Source: a bacterium
GTDB lineage: Bacteria > Zhuqueibacterota > Zhuqueibacteria > Zhuqueibacterales > Geothermadaptataceae
Length of the DNA: 64,000 nucleotides
Direction: 5' to 3'
Assembly: GCA_024275575.1 (NCBI GenBank)
Contig: JAJRYV010000081.1
Coordinates: forward strand, 1 to 64,000
The position numbers were made by a program, and so were the translations under genes. The notes below the pieces were generated by a model, which worked only from the letters and a program-made list of their open reading frames with translations, was not told where the DNA came from and made no database searches. Positions 1 through 10,497 of this stretch are shown piece after piece. How positions within the stretch are numbered: position 1 is the stretch's first letter; every line of letters begins with the position of its first letter.

Positions 1-3000
1 AGGCTGGGAAAAATCGATTACGCCTTGCAGGCAGGACGCAGTTTTCGTGCCGATCTTGCCCGGGAACTGGCAAAGGATGAAGCTTTTGCCGGTGAATTTG
101 CCGATGTCGCACCAGTGATCATTTTTCAGGGCACGGTGCATGGTGGGGCCTCGGGCGCTGTGGCGACACGGGTCAATTTTATCGGTGTGGATGATCGTTT
201 TCGAAAATTTTATAAAACCAACGCTCCCGCTTTTGAAAATGCCGCACAATCCGGTGCCATTTTGAACGAGGCACTGATGGCGGAGCTCGACGCCGCACCT
301 GGTGATGAATTGCTGTTGCATTTCGAAACGCTGACGCAGATTCACAAGGAAGCGCTTTTCGGCAGCAGCGAATTCGCCGATATCGCCCGCAGTCTGCGTA
401 TTAAAATTTCACACAGCCTGTCCGACGAAGGCGCCGGCGGTTTCAGCCTGGCGATACACCAGAGCACGCCGCTGAATGTTTTCCTGCCGCTACCGCTTTT
501 GCAGCAGGCTGCCGGGCTCGGGACTCAGGTCAACTGCCTGCTGGTTTCGGCGCGCAGAACAGATTCAAAAGGTGCCAGTCTTGCAAAGTTGCAGATATCG
601 CTCGATCGAATAGCAACACTGGAAGACCGTAAAATTTCTATCAAAAATACCGGCAATCTGGCCATCCTTGAAAGCAACGATATCTTGCTGCCGAATTCAT
701 TGCGCCGGGTGTTTGCTGAAATCGTCCGCGATTTAAAAATACCGGCGCAACAAGTCTTCTCCTATCTCGCTAACCGCCTCAGCGCCGGTGGCAGACATCT
801 GCCGTATTCAATGGTGACTGCAATCGATCAGATTCCCGGCCCGCAATTTGGTGAATTGCGAAATCTCTTTAGCCAAAAAACAACCTTGCCCGTGGGGGAT
901 GAAATCGTGCTGAATCAGTGGGCCCGCGATGATATGCAGGCGGCGGTGGGTGACACCGTCGAAATGACTTTTTTTCGCGCCGGAGAAAGGGGCAAGGCGG
1001 TTACAGATTCGAGCCGGTTTATCGTCAGTGAAATCGTACGTTTGGCCGGGTTGGCGAATGATCGGGATTTGGCGCCGGAGTTGCCGGGTCTTTCCGACGC
1101 CCAAAAAATGGGGTCGTGGGAACCGCCGTTTCCCGTCGATTTATCGTTGATTCGTGCGAAAGATGAAGATTACTGGGAGCAGTATCGCGCCACACCAAAA
1201 GCCTTTATCGCTTTTAGTCTCGGTGAGAAAATCTGGCGAAGCCGTTTCGGTGACCTCACATCGATTCGTTTTGCAGCGGCGCCCGGTAAATCGTTGTGGC
1301 AAACCATGCAACTGGTCGCAGAAAAATTACAGCAAAAATATCCTGCCGCCAACAGCGGTTTGCAATTCCACGCGGTGAAAAAAGAAATGCTCGCCGCTTC
1401 TGCCGGGGCGACTGATTTCGGCATGCTGTTTTTGTCGATGAGTTTTTTCCTCGTTTTTTCAGCCCTGATGGTCATCTATCTGCTCTTCACCACCCAACTG
1501 GAAAACCGTGGACTGGAACTCGGTCTGCGCAGCGCCCTCGGTTTTCCGGCGAGAAAAATTCGCCGCATTTTTCTTGCCGAGGGATTGCTCATCAGTGTGC
1601 TTGGCTGCCTGCCGGGATTGCTCGCTGCGGCCGGATTTCGTCAATTTATCATCTATGGCCTGAATAACTGGTGGAGCGCCGCGGTCGGAACATCCCATTT
1701 AAAATTTTTCTTCGATGGGCAACAAGTGTTGTTCGGCCTTGCTGTTTCCTTTTCTATCTCATCGCTCACAATCTGGCGTGCCGTGAGTAAAGCCGACCGC
1801 AATCCTGCCGCCGGACTACTGGCAAGAGGTGCGATGCCGCAGCTCGTGCCGGCGCCGAAGTGGGCGCGTATTGCCGCTGTTTTTTTTCTGCTGCTGGCAC
1901 TCAGTTTGGTATTTGCCGCCGCATTCCTCGCCGGCGCCAAAGCAGCTATTTTATTTTCGTTGGCCGGCATGTTTTTGCTCGTTGCCGGACTTCTGCTCTT
2001 TGCAATCTTTTTGCGCAAAAAAGATGAACATCCCTCAAGTCTGGCGATGAACATTCCCGCTTTGGCCGGAAAAAATGCCCGCAGCGCTCCGGGGCGCAGT
2101 TTGCTCGCCGTGGCATTGATATCCAGCGCCTGTTACATCATTATTATTACCGGCGCCAATAAACAGCAAATGAATGCACGAGATACGGGGAAAGAATCCG
2201 GCTCCGGCGGTTTCAGCCACATCGCCCGTTCAGCCATCGCCATCTATACCGATCTGAACGATCCGGATGGCCGGCTTGAGCTCGGGTTCGATGCTCAGGA
2301 GAATATCCGCTTGCGTGAGACACAGTTTTTCTCCTGCCGGTTTTTCCCCGGAGATGATGCCAGTTGTCTGAATTTATACCAGCCGGGCAAACCGGCGGTG
2401 CTCGGGCTGCCTGAGGCGTTTATCCAGCGGCAGGGATTTAGCTTTACAGCAGTCACGCGGGATACGGCAAATCCATGGGACCTGCTGCAGGCACGAGACA
2501 AGAGCGATGTTATCCCTGCAATTCTCGACGCCAACTCTGCTCAGTGGATTCTCAAAGTCGGCCTCGGTGATACGATTTCTTACACCAATCAGGCCGGACA
2601 AACAGTTTTGCTGCAAGTGGCGGGATTGCTTAAAAAAAGTATTTTTCAGAGTGAAATTCTCATCACAGAGAGCAATTTTCGCCGGGTTTTTCCCGAAATC
2701 GCAGGATTCACTTACTTTCTCATCGATGACCCTGTAGCCGCGAGCACGCTGCCCATATTGCTGGAAAAAAAACTGGCGGATTTCGGCTTTGATGTTCGCA
2801 CTACAGCGGCGAAACTGGCGGCATTTCAAAAAGTCGAGAACACCTATATTGCTATTTTTCAAAGCCTGGGCGGCCTCGGCTTAATCTTCGGAACACTTGG
2901 ACTGGGCATCGTTTTATTGAAGAACGCCCTGCAACGGCGGCGGGAATTGCCGCCATGCGTGCCATGGGATTTCTTCAGCGAACGATTTCGCGACTCCTGT

Positions 3001-3224
3001 TGCTGGAGAATGTTTTTCTCCTGTTGTCCGGGATCATTCTCGGTTTGTTCGCTGCTTTTATTTCCATCTTCCCGCGCTTATGGGACAATTGGCACGGCAT
3101 ACCGCTGTTCTCACTTGGTCTAATGCTCTTGTTTGTGTTTATAACAGGTGTGATCACCAGCCTGGCGGCGTTGCATTTTGTTAAAAAAATGCCGTTGATG
3201 CCGGCACTGAAAGAGGCAAATTAG
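1..3224 (+). pseudogene. ABC transporter permease, FtsX/MacB family (5'-truncated by window edge; apparent 1-nt frameshift near 2949)
   Basis: Frame 1 is open from base 1. Long permease-like protein with FtsX-type TM segments. ORF 25..3123 loses homology after 'LQRRREL', while ORF 2955..3224 continues with 'MRAMGFLQRTISRLLLLENVFLLLSGIILG...' in another frame, restoring the MacB-type 'RRREL(A)AMRAMGF' signature. Confidence 0.8.
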
Positions 3225-3256
3225 TTCCACTTTACTGTATTTCTGCTGGTTGAAAC

Positions 3257-4717
3257 ATGCAAATCAAAAGAGACAACCACATCACCGGCATTTCGGCTGC
3301 GGTTTCAAGTCTCGTTGCCGGATGTCTTTTCTACTGGTGGATTTCCTTCGACCCGACCACGGATTTCAAAACCTGGGGCCCGGGGCTGGATAATCGCCCG
3401 CCGGAAAGTGAACTTCTCGCAGCAAAAAAGGCGGCAGCCGAAGTCGTCAAAATCGGTGAATTCGGCGAGCAATTCAGCGGCCACCCATCTTTGCTTTCTG
3501 CAAGCTGGCCGCGTTTTCGTGGCGCTGAGGCTGATAATATTTCCAAAGAAAAAGTACGACTTGCCAACAACTGGGGTGCGCAGGGGCCGCAAAAACTATG
3601 GTCGGTGCCACTCGGCGAAGGACATGCGGGAGCGGCAGTTGCCAATGGGCGCGTCTATGTGCTCGATTACGATGAAGAGCAAAAAGCCGATGCCCTGCGC
3701 TGCTTCTCGCTCGATGACGGCGTGGAAATCTGGCGGCGCTGGTATCGCGTGCATGTTAAACGAAATCACGGTTATTCCCGCACCATTCCGGCAGTCACGG
3801 ATAAGTTTGTCGTCTCCATCGGGCCGCGCTGCCATGTGATGTGTGTCGATGCAATTTCCGGCGATTTTCTCTGGGGTATCGACCTCGAGAAGGATTTTGC
3901 CACAGAGGTGCCCTTCTGGTATACCGGCCAGTGTCCATTGATCGATGACGGCGTTGCGGTGATCGCACCGGGCGGCAAAGCGCTGATGATCGGTATCGAT
4001 TGTGCCAGCGGAGAAATTCTCTGGCAAACGCCCAATCCCAACGGCTGGAAAATGTCCCATTCATCGATCATGCGCGTGGTCTTGTTCGGTAAAGCGATGT
4101 ATATTTACTGCGCCAAAGGTGGTATTTTCGCCGTTTCTGCAGAAAAGGGCGAACAGGGCAAATTACTCTGGCAATCGACGCTGTGGAATGTCTCGGTTTC
4201 CGCGCCCGCGCCGATTGTGCTCGCCGATGGCCAGATTTATGTCGCCGGCGGTTACGGCGCCGGCGCTGCGCTGCTCAAAGTGAATTTACTGAACGGTGAA
4301 TATACAGTGGAGAGATTGCTAAAATACAAACCCGATGCCGGCATGGCAACGGAACAGCAAACCCCTTTGTTGTATAAAAACCACTTTTTTACAATTCAGC
4401 CAAAAGATGCCGGCGTTTTGCGCAAACAACTGGTCTGCTACAGTGCCGACGATATCACAAAACCGGTGTGGAGCAGCGGTGTTGCCAACAGATTTGGCCT
4501 GGGGCCGTATCTGATCGCCGACGGAAAAATATTTGTGCTCGCCGATGACGGTGTTTTGACTATGCTCGAATTATCAACCCAAAAATACAAACAGCTCGAC
4601 CAGGCGCGTATCATCCCCGACGGTACCGATGCCTGGGGGCCGATGGCGCTGGTCGCCGGCAGATTGCTCTTGCGAGATTCACATCAGCTCGTTTGTCTCG
4701 ATGTCGCAGCAAAATAA
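3257..4717 (+). CDS. PQQ-like beta-propeller repeat protein, N-terminal membrane anchor/signal
   Basis: N-terminal hydrophobic segment; repeated 'G.IYVAGGYG', 'ASGEILWQT', 'DGVEIWRRWY' PQQ-type blade motifs. Confidence 0.8.
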   Translation: MQIKRDNHITGISAAVSSLVAGCLFYWWISFDPTTDFKTWGPGLDNRPPESELLAAKKAAAEVVKIGEFGEQFSGHPSLLSASWPRFRGAEADNISKEKVRLANNWGAQGPQKLWSVPLGEGHAGAAVANGRVYVLDYDEEQKADALRCFSLDDGVEIWRRWYRVHVKRNHGYSRTIPAVTDKFVVSIGPRCHVMCVDAISGDFLWGIDLEKDFATEVPFWYTGQCPLIDDGVAVIAPGGKALMIGIDCASGEILWQTPNPNGWKMSHSSIMRVVLFGKAMYIYCAKGGIFAVSAEKGEQGKLLWQSTLWNVSVSAPAPIVLADGQIYVAGGYGAGAALLKVNLLNGEYTVERLLKYKPDAGMATEQQTPLLYKNHFFTIQPKDAGVLRKQLVCYSADDITKPVWSSGVANRFGLGPYLIADGKIFVLADDGVLTMLELSTQKYKQLDQARIIPDGTDAWGPMALVAGRLLLRDSHQLVCLDVAAK

Positions 4718-4730
4718 CCTGAGGATTGTG

Positions 4731-5705
4731 ATGCAGGGTTTTTTCAAAACATTAAAATATGTCGCCATCGCTTTGGCCGGCGTGGCAATCGTTGCCGGTT
4801 TGATGAGCCGCGAGGGTCTGTTAGGCGACCGAAACAGCAAGCGCACAGACCCCGGACTCATCAGTTTCGCTGAATTCATCAAACCCATCGATCCGCAAAT
4901 GATCGGCTATCGTGAGAGTGCCGGTTTCCCGCTGCCGTTTGAACAGGCTACTGCGCTAGCAGTCGATAGTGCGGATAATCTTTATGTGGCCGGTGATTCC
5001 AGCCTGTTGATTTTCGACAGTACCGGCAAGCAAAAATCGCAGATCGCTCTGCAAAACAAAGTCTTCAGCCTTAGCGTTTTTGCCGCTCGAATTTACCTCG
5101 CTCAAGCCGATTGCATTCAGGTTTTGAATCTTGCCGGAAAACCGCTGGAGCGCTGGAGCGAAGTGGCGGCCGGGGTACACTTTACTTCACTTCTGGCCAT
5201 GGAACAAGGCGTGTTTGCCGCTGATGCGCGCAACAAGGTTATCTGGCATTATGACTATAACGGCAAGCGGATTAAAGCGATCGGTCAACGCGATATGCAA
5301 AAAGGTAAATTAGGATTCATCGTGCCGGGGCCGTTTTTTGATATCGCCCGCGGTTACGCAGACCAGCTCTGGGCTGTGAATCCCGGCAAACACCAGTTGG
5401 AGAATTATACTATCGCCGGTGAGTTGCGCTCATCCTGGCGCCGGGTTTCGGTAGATATCGATGGTTTCTGTGGCTGCTGCAATCCGGTTCAAATAGCGAT
5501 TCTGCCCGACGGTGCCTTCGTGACCTGCGAGAAAGGCATTCCACGGGTGAAAGTGCATGAACCCTCCGGCGACCTGCGCACGGTTGTCGCCGGCCCCGAC
5601 CAATTTGCCGAGGGTACCGTCATCGCCGATGTGGCCGTCGATTCGCAGAACCGGGTGTTGGTGCTGGACCCGGTGAGAAAAACGGTGCGGGTTTTCAAAA
5701 AATAG
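4731..5705 (+). CDS. NHL/SMP-30-like beta-propeller protein with N-terminal TM anchor
   Basis: Start set at ATG 4731 ('MQGFFKTLKYVAIALAGVAIVAGL'). Blades such as 'ATALAVDSADNLYVAGDSSLLIFDSTGK' and 'IADVAVDSQNRVLVLDPVRKTVRVFKK'. Confidence 0.75.
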   Translation: MQGFFKTLKYVAIALAGVAIVAGLMSREGLLGDRNSKRTDPGLISFAEFIKPIDPQMIGYRESAGFPLPFEQATALAVDSADNLYVAGDSSLLIFDSTGKQKSQIALQNKVFSLSVFAARIYLAQADCIQVLNLAGKPLERWSEVAAGVHFTSLLAMEQGVFAADARNKVIWHYDYNGKRIKAIGQRDMQKGKLGFIVPGPFFDIARGYADQLWAVNPGKHQLENYTIAGELRSSWRRVSVDIDGFCGCCNPVQIAILPDGAFVTCEKGIPRVKVHEPSGDLRTVVAGPDQFAEGTVIADVAVDSQNRVLVLDPVRKTVRVFKK

Positions 5706-5784
5706 CTGCAGGTTTCAGCCTGCGGCGGAATTGGCCCAAACAAGACATTAAGTTTGACCTCTGGTTATTAAAGGAGACCCCAAG

Positions 5785-6030
5785 ATGCCAATATTTTACC
5801 AACCAATGCAACGCCGGGAATTTTTTAAAACATGCGCCCGCAATGTGACTTTTGCGCTTGTCAGTTTATTGGGGTTGTTTCTGGTTTATAAAAAGCGGGA
5901 TAGCAACGGCGTGCATGTGTGCATCAACGACGGCCTGTGCCGCGGCTGCCGCAAATATAATGGTTGTATTTTGCCCCGGGCTGTTTCCGACAGGCAAGCG
6001 AATTATACCAACGAGCGAGTTGAATCATGA
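5785..6030 (+). CDS. Small Tat-like membrane/periplasmic protein with CX5CX2CX5C motif
   Basis: 'MQRREFFKTCARNVTFALVSLLGLFLVYKK' (RRxFF plus hydrophobic stretch) then 'CINDGLCRGCRKYNGCILPRA'. RBS-like 'aaaggaga' upstream; stop overlaps the start of the next gene. Confidence 0.7.
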   Translation: MPIFYQPMQRREFFKTCARNVTFALVSLLGLFLVYKKRDSNGVHVCINDGLCRGCRKYNGCILPRAVSDRQANYTNERVES

Positions 6031-6602
6031 ATGAAAATGTGAAACGCCGCGATTTTTTCAAAAACAGCTTGCGCGCCACGCTGGCCCTGGGACTGGGCGG
6101 CATCGCAACTTTTGCCATGCGCAAACTGAGTTCTCGCAACACCGTCTGGCAAATTGATCCTGAAAAATGTGTCCAATGCGAGCAGTGTTCGACCCGATGC
6201 GTGCTCGACCTCTCCGCCGTTAAAGCGGTGCACGCTCACGATATGTGCGGCCACTGCGATCTATGCGGCGGCTACCACCGGCCTGACGCCAAAGCGCAGG
6301 ACACCGCCGCCGAAAACCAGCTCTGCCCGACACGCGCCATCAAACGCACTTTCGTCGAAGACCCCTATTTCAGCTATACCATCATCGAAGAAAAATGCAT
6401 CGCTTGTGCCAAATGTGTGAAGGGTTGTGCCGCTTTCGGCAACAGCTCCCTTTACCTGCAGGTGCGTCATGACCGCTGTCTCAATTGTAACGAATGCGCC
6501 ATTGCCAAAGCTTGCCCGGCGGCGGCATTTCGACGCGTACCCTCAGATCAACCCTATTTACTCAAAAGCAAACAGGCCGCGACATGGCACGCAAAAATGT
6601 AA
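6027..6602 (+). CDS. Tat-exported 4Fe-4S ferredoxin-type protein (NapG-like)
   Basis: 'KRRDFFKNSLRATLALGLGGIA' Tat signal; 'CVQCEQCSTRC', 'CGHCDLCGG', 'CIACAKCVKGC', 'CLNCNECAIAKAC' clusters. Confidence 0.85.
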   Translation: MNENVKRRDFFKNSLRATLALGLGGIATFAMRKLSSRNTVWQIDPEKCVQCEQCSTRCVLDLSAVKAVHAHDMCGHCDLCGGYHRPDAKAQDTAAENQLCPTRAIKRTFVEDPYFSYTIIEEKCIACAKCVKGCAAFGNSSLYLQVRHDRCLNCNECAIAKACPAAAFRRVPSDQPYLLKSKQAATWHAKM

Positions 6603-7921
6603 TTAAAAAGTACAGCCCGGCCTTCGGCATCGCGCTGATGCTGTTGTTGATGATCGGCTCGTTTTATGCGCAAGACCGCTTCCCGCGACCGGAATTTGAA
6701 AGCGGTTATCAACGCCCGCTGACGACCACACCCGGCCCGCAAGCGCGCTTTTTCGAGGTGTTCGATATTTTCGTTTTAATCGCTGCTCTCGGTGTTGCAA
6801 GCTATCTCGCATTTAAAAAACGCTCGCGCAGCGGCATTTTCTGGATGACGGTTTTTTCCGCCGCTTATTTCGGTTTTTTCCGCAACGGCTGTGTCTGCGC
6901 CATCGGTTCGCTGCAAAATGTTTCGGCGGCCGTTTTCTACCCCGGTTATTTTATCCCACTGAGCGTCATCGCGTTTTTCGTTATCCCGTTGATTTTTGCA
7001 TTGTTTTTTGGCCGCACCTTTTGCTCCTCCGTTTGCCCGCTCGGTTGTATACAGGATCTGGTACTGCTCAAAGCGGTGAAAGTCCCTCGCTGGCTTTCGG
7101 AAATTCTGGGCGTTGTGCCTTATATTTATCTCGCTCTCGCTGTTTTGTTTGCCGCGACCGGCTCGGCATTTATCATCTGCCGCTATGACCCATTTATCTC
7201 TATTTATCGCATGACCGGTGATTTCAACACGCTGCTGTATTCGTTCGGTTTTGTTGGTTTAAGCGTATTCGTCGGTCGGCCCTACTGCCGTTTTTTGTGC
7301 CCTTATGGTGTGCTGCTCGGCTGGATGTCCGGCCTGTCGAAACACCATGTCACCACAACGCCGAACAATTGTGTACTGTGCCGCCTTTGCGAAGATGCCT
7401 GTCCCTTCGATCACATCGATAAACCGGCGAGCGGCAAAATCGGTATTGCCCACTCGACGAATCTGAAACGCATCGCTACGGTGATCGTTTTGATTCCGCT
7501 GATCAGCACTGCGGCCGGCTGGGCGTTGTCCGAAACGCACCTGATTTTCTCTCGCATGCATCCCACCGTCAGGCTGGCCGAGGAAGTTTTGCTGGAAGAT
7601 GCCGGCGGCCGGAGAACGACTTCCTTAGAAACGCGGACTTTCCGCAGCAAAGACAAAACAAAGCAGGAGTTGATCGACCAGGCGCGAGAAATTCAAAACC
7701 AGTTTTGCCTCGGTGGCTGGTTTGCCGGCGGTTTTCTGGGATTGCTGTTCAGCATAAAAATCATCAAATTCTCCATCGTCCGGCCGCGTGCTGATTATGA
7801 AATAAACAAAATCTCCTGCTATTCCTGTGCCCGCTGTTTCGAATCCTGTCCCAACGAACATGTACGATTAGGAAATTTGAATAGTGAACCAGTTCTCGAT
7901 ATTAAACAAATTACACCTTAA
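6584..7921 (+). CDS. NosR/NapH-like membrane 4Fe-4S protein
   Basis: Multiple TM segments, 'CVCAIGSLQN', 'FCSSVCPLGCIQD', 'YCRFLCPYGVLLG', 'CVLCRLCEDACPFD', and C-terminal 'CYSCARCFESCPN'. ATG at 6584 chosen over the upstream ORF start. Confidence 0.8.
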   Translation: MARKNVIKKYSPAFGIALMLLLMIGSFYAQDRFPRPEFESGYQRPLTTTPGPQARFFEVFDIFVLIAALGVASYLAFKKRSRSGIFWMTVFSAAYFGFFRNGCVCAIGSLQNVSAAVFYPGYFIPLSVIAFFVIPLIFALFFGRTFCSSVCPLGCIQDLVLLKAVKVPRWLSEILGVVPYIYLALAVLFAATGSAFIICRYDPFISIYRMTGDFNTLLYSFGFVGLSVFVGRPYCRFLCPYGVLLGWMSGLSKHHVTTTPNNCVLCRLCEDACPFDHIDKPASGKIGIAHSTNLKRIATVIVLIPLISTAAGWALSETHLIFSRMHPTVRLAEEVLLEDAGGRRTTSLETRTFRSKDKTKQELIDQAREIQNQFCLGGWFAGGFLGLLFSIKIIKFSIVRPRADYEINKISCYSCARCFESCPNEHVRLGNLNSEPVLDIKQITP

Positions 7922-9581
7922 AAAGGAAACACTTTACAATATTTGCCGCGGTGTGGCCATCGTCGCAGCCGTCTTTTCATTTGTCATGTGTACCTTGCTC
8001 ATCACCAATTATCTGCAATCGCGCATGCTGGACCCACTTGAAAATCCCGCACTTGAGCGCCTGATTTCCCAATTGCAGGATAATCCGCAAGATATGCAAT
8101 TAAAAGCGCAAATTCGCGAAATCGACCTGCTGTCGCGCAAAGCGTTATTCATCAATCAGTGGCAGATTCGCACCGGATCAACTATTTTGCTCGCTGCGGT
8201 AATTCTTTTGTTGATCACACTGAAGACGATGGATACCCTGCAAACTAAATTGCCCGATCCGCAGGGTTCGCTGGATGATAATGAGGCATGGTACTTATCG
8301 ACAAAAATCAGACAGGGGATTGCCGCCCTGGGGCTCTTTTTAATTGGAACGGCTGTCATTTTTGCCATGCTTTCTTATAGCGAATTGGCGGAAACCGATA
8401 AAAAGATGCACGCGGCAACCGCCTCGCCGCAGGATTTTGCCCGCAACTGGGCAAATTTTCGTGGGCCGGGCGGCCTCGGTATCAGCCCTTCGAAAGCAGC
8501 TCCGGTTGCATGGGATATCAAATCAGAAGCGGGAATCCGTTGGCATGTCCCTGTGCCGAAACCCGGTTTCAATTCACCGATATTATGGGGTGAGAATATC
8601 TTTCTCTGTGGCGGGGATAAAAACAGCCTGGCAATATTCTGTTACAATATTATTGATGGAGAATTATTGTGGCGAAGCCGTGTCGATGATCCAAATGACA
8701 AAACGCTGGCTGAATTTCGTCCCCAGCATGATACCGGTTTTGCCGCGCCGACAATGGCGACAAACGGCCGTTTTGTTTTTGCAATTTTCAACACCGGCCT
8801 CATTGCCGCCTGTGATTTTAACGGCAATCTCATCTGGACAAAAAACCTCGGCGTGCCGGAAAATCACTACGGCCATTCATCTTCACTAATCGTCTTCGAA
8901 AACCTGCTTATCGTGCAATATGACCAATCGGCAAACGCCCGTTTGCTTGCATTGGACACGATGTCCGGCAGCACGGTTTGGCGCGTTAAGCGTGAGATCA
9001 TATCCTGGTCATCACCGGTGTTAATCAATTTTGACGGACGCTGTGAACTCATCGTCACCGATTGCTTTTCGGTGACTTCATTTGACCCCAAAACCGGGGT
9101 GAAATACTGGCAAGTGGATTGTCTCGATGGCGAACATGCTCCCTCGCCGGCATTTGCCGCTGATATGCTGGTGGTCGGCAATGAATATTCCCAGGCAACA
9201 GGCTTGCGCCTCGGCAAGGACACGCCGGAATCTGTCTGGGAATATTATGATGACCTGCCCGACGCCGTCAGTCCGCTGGCAACCGATGAATTCGTCTTTT
9301 TTGTCGCCAGTTATGGTGTTGTAACTTGTCTTGATATCAAATCCGGCGAGCTGCTGTGGACACATGATTACAAGAAAAATATCTATGCTTCGCCGATTTT
9401 ATCCGGCAAAAATATCTATCTGCTCGACCGCAACGGCACGATGCATATATTCTCTGCGGCAAAAGAATTTAAAAGTATTGCAGACCTGCCTTTAGGCCGG
9501 AAAGCCGCGGCCACCCCGGTCATCATCGACGGCCGAATTTATGTGCGCATGGAAAAGAGTCTGATCTGTATCGGTGAGTAA
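7884..9581 (+). CDS. Membrane-anchored PQQ-like beta-propeller protein
   Basis: Two N-terminal TM regions, then PQQ blades ('NIIDGELLWRSRV', 'DIKSGELLWTHDYKKNIYASPILSGKNIYLLDRNGTMHIF'). Overlaps the 3' end of the preceding gene. Confidence 0.8.
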   Translation: MNQFSILNKLHLKKETLYNICRGVAIVAAVFSFVMCTLLITNYLQSRMLDPLENPALERLISQLQDNPQDMQLKAQIREIDLLSRKALFINQWQIRTGSTILLAAVILLLITLKTMDTLQTKLPDPQGSLDDNEAWYLSTKIRQGIAALGLFLIGTAVIFAMLSYSELAETDKKMHAATASPQDFARNWANFRGPGGLGISPSKAAPVAWDIKSEAGIRWHVPVPKPGFNSPILWGENIFLCGGDKNSLAIFCYNIIDGELLWRSRVDDPNDKTLAEFRPQHDTGFAAPTMATNGRFVFAIFNTGLIAACDFNGNLIWTKNLGVPENHYGHSSSLIVFENLLIVQYDQSANARLLALDTMSGSTVWRVKREIISWSSPVLINFDGRCELIVTDCFSVTSFDPKTGVKYWQVDCLDGEHAPSPAFAADMLVVGNEYSQATGLRLGKDTPESVWEYYDDLPDAVSPLATDEFVFFVASYGVVTCLDIKSGELLWTHDYKKNIYASPILSGKNIYLLDRNGTMHIFSAAKEFKSIADLPLGRKAAATPVIIDGRIYVRMEKSLICIGE

Positions 9582-9764
9582 AAGAAAATAGCACTATATT
9601 AAACTGTAACGCGTTCACCGCAGGTATGGTCAAATTTCATAGTTACCGGCATGCTTTAATGGCCCGTGCATGTAAATCCTATCGATCGCTAAAACAAAGA
9701 GTTACACTACTCGCTGCAAGTTTGTCTGCTTTTGGCCCGGGTGTTGCTTTTCCTGAGATATCAT

Positions 9765-9908
9765 CTATGGTATTCCGGTTCTTCCGAACGGCTTGAAGAC
9801 GAAGGCGAGGTGCCGGGCCTGACCCAAATCGGTTATGCGCGCTCCGAAGACGGCGTTCACTGCATCAAAGATGTGAACAAACCTGTCCTTCGCAAAGGCG
9901 CATCCTGA
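9765..9908 (+). pseudogene. Fragment of GH43/GH130-like five-bladed propeller glycosidase
   Basis: Reading from 9765: 'LWYSGSSERLEDEGEVPGLTQIGYARSEDGVHCIKDVNKPVLRKGAS*' resembles the 'WYSG...IGYA.S.DG.HW' motif of these propellers. No start or upstream domain. Confidence 0.55.
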
Positions 9909-10445
9909 ATGACCTTATCGCGGTACCGAATAGAAATCTGCGCTTGGTCAACAGCGATGTGCAGGCCTGGAATTTTTATCCTGCCGGCAATACCAATATT
10001 ACCATTCAAAATTGCATCTTCGGGGAACTAATTTCCGGAGACAGCGCTTCCGTGCGCATCGACAATTCCGTGTGTGACAGCAGCGGCGGCTACCTGGGCG
10101 CTTTCGGGCAATCGCTTACCATCGTCTTCAGGTCGATTATAAGCACGCAGGTTATCGCTCGTGAGCGGGGCCGTTCTGGTGGGCGCTCTTTCCGCTTTTA
10201 CCGGGCCGGAAGTCGATGCCGATGACAATTCCATCATGGCGATTTTGAACACCTCAACTTTCGCACAACCGCAAGCGCATAGCGGTGCGATGATTTTTGA
10301 GGAGCATATGCCGCCGGTGGAAAGTTTTGTGGAGAGTGAAACCGCCATCAAAGGCACAGCGAGAATAAGTGCCGGCCAGCTCAACCCGGTTCAATTGACA
10401 GCAAAAGAATTCACGCAGACGAAAAAACTTTTGCTCGTCCGATAA
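9902..10445 (+). pseudogene. Frameshifted beta-helix-like protein remnant joined to the last residues of a C-terminal sorting domain
   Basis: Frame 2 gives 'ILNDLIAVPNRNLRLVNSDVQAWNFYPAGNTNITIQNCIFGELISGD...'; frame 0 continues as 'SGAVLVGALSAFTGPEVDADDNSIMAILNT...' and ends '...AKEFTQTKKLLLVR*', like 'ENGFSQTKKLLFLK*' at 18477. Confidence 0.55.
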
Positions 10446-10497
10446 GATGCTGATTGGAAAATAATAAAAAACATTTTTAATTACTGATGGCGAAGTC

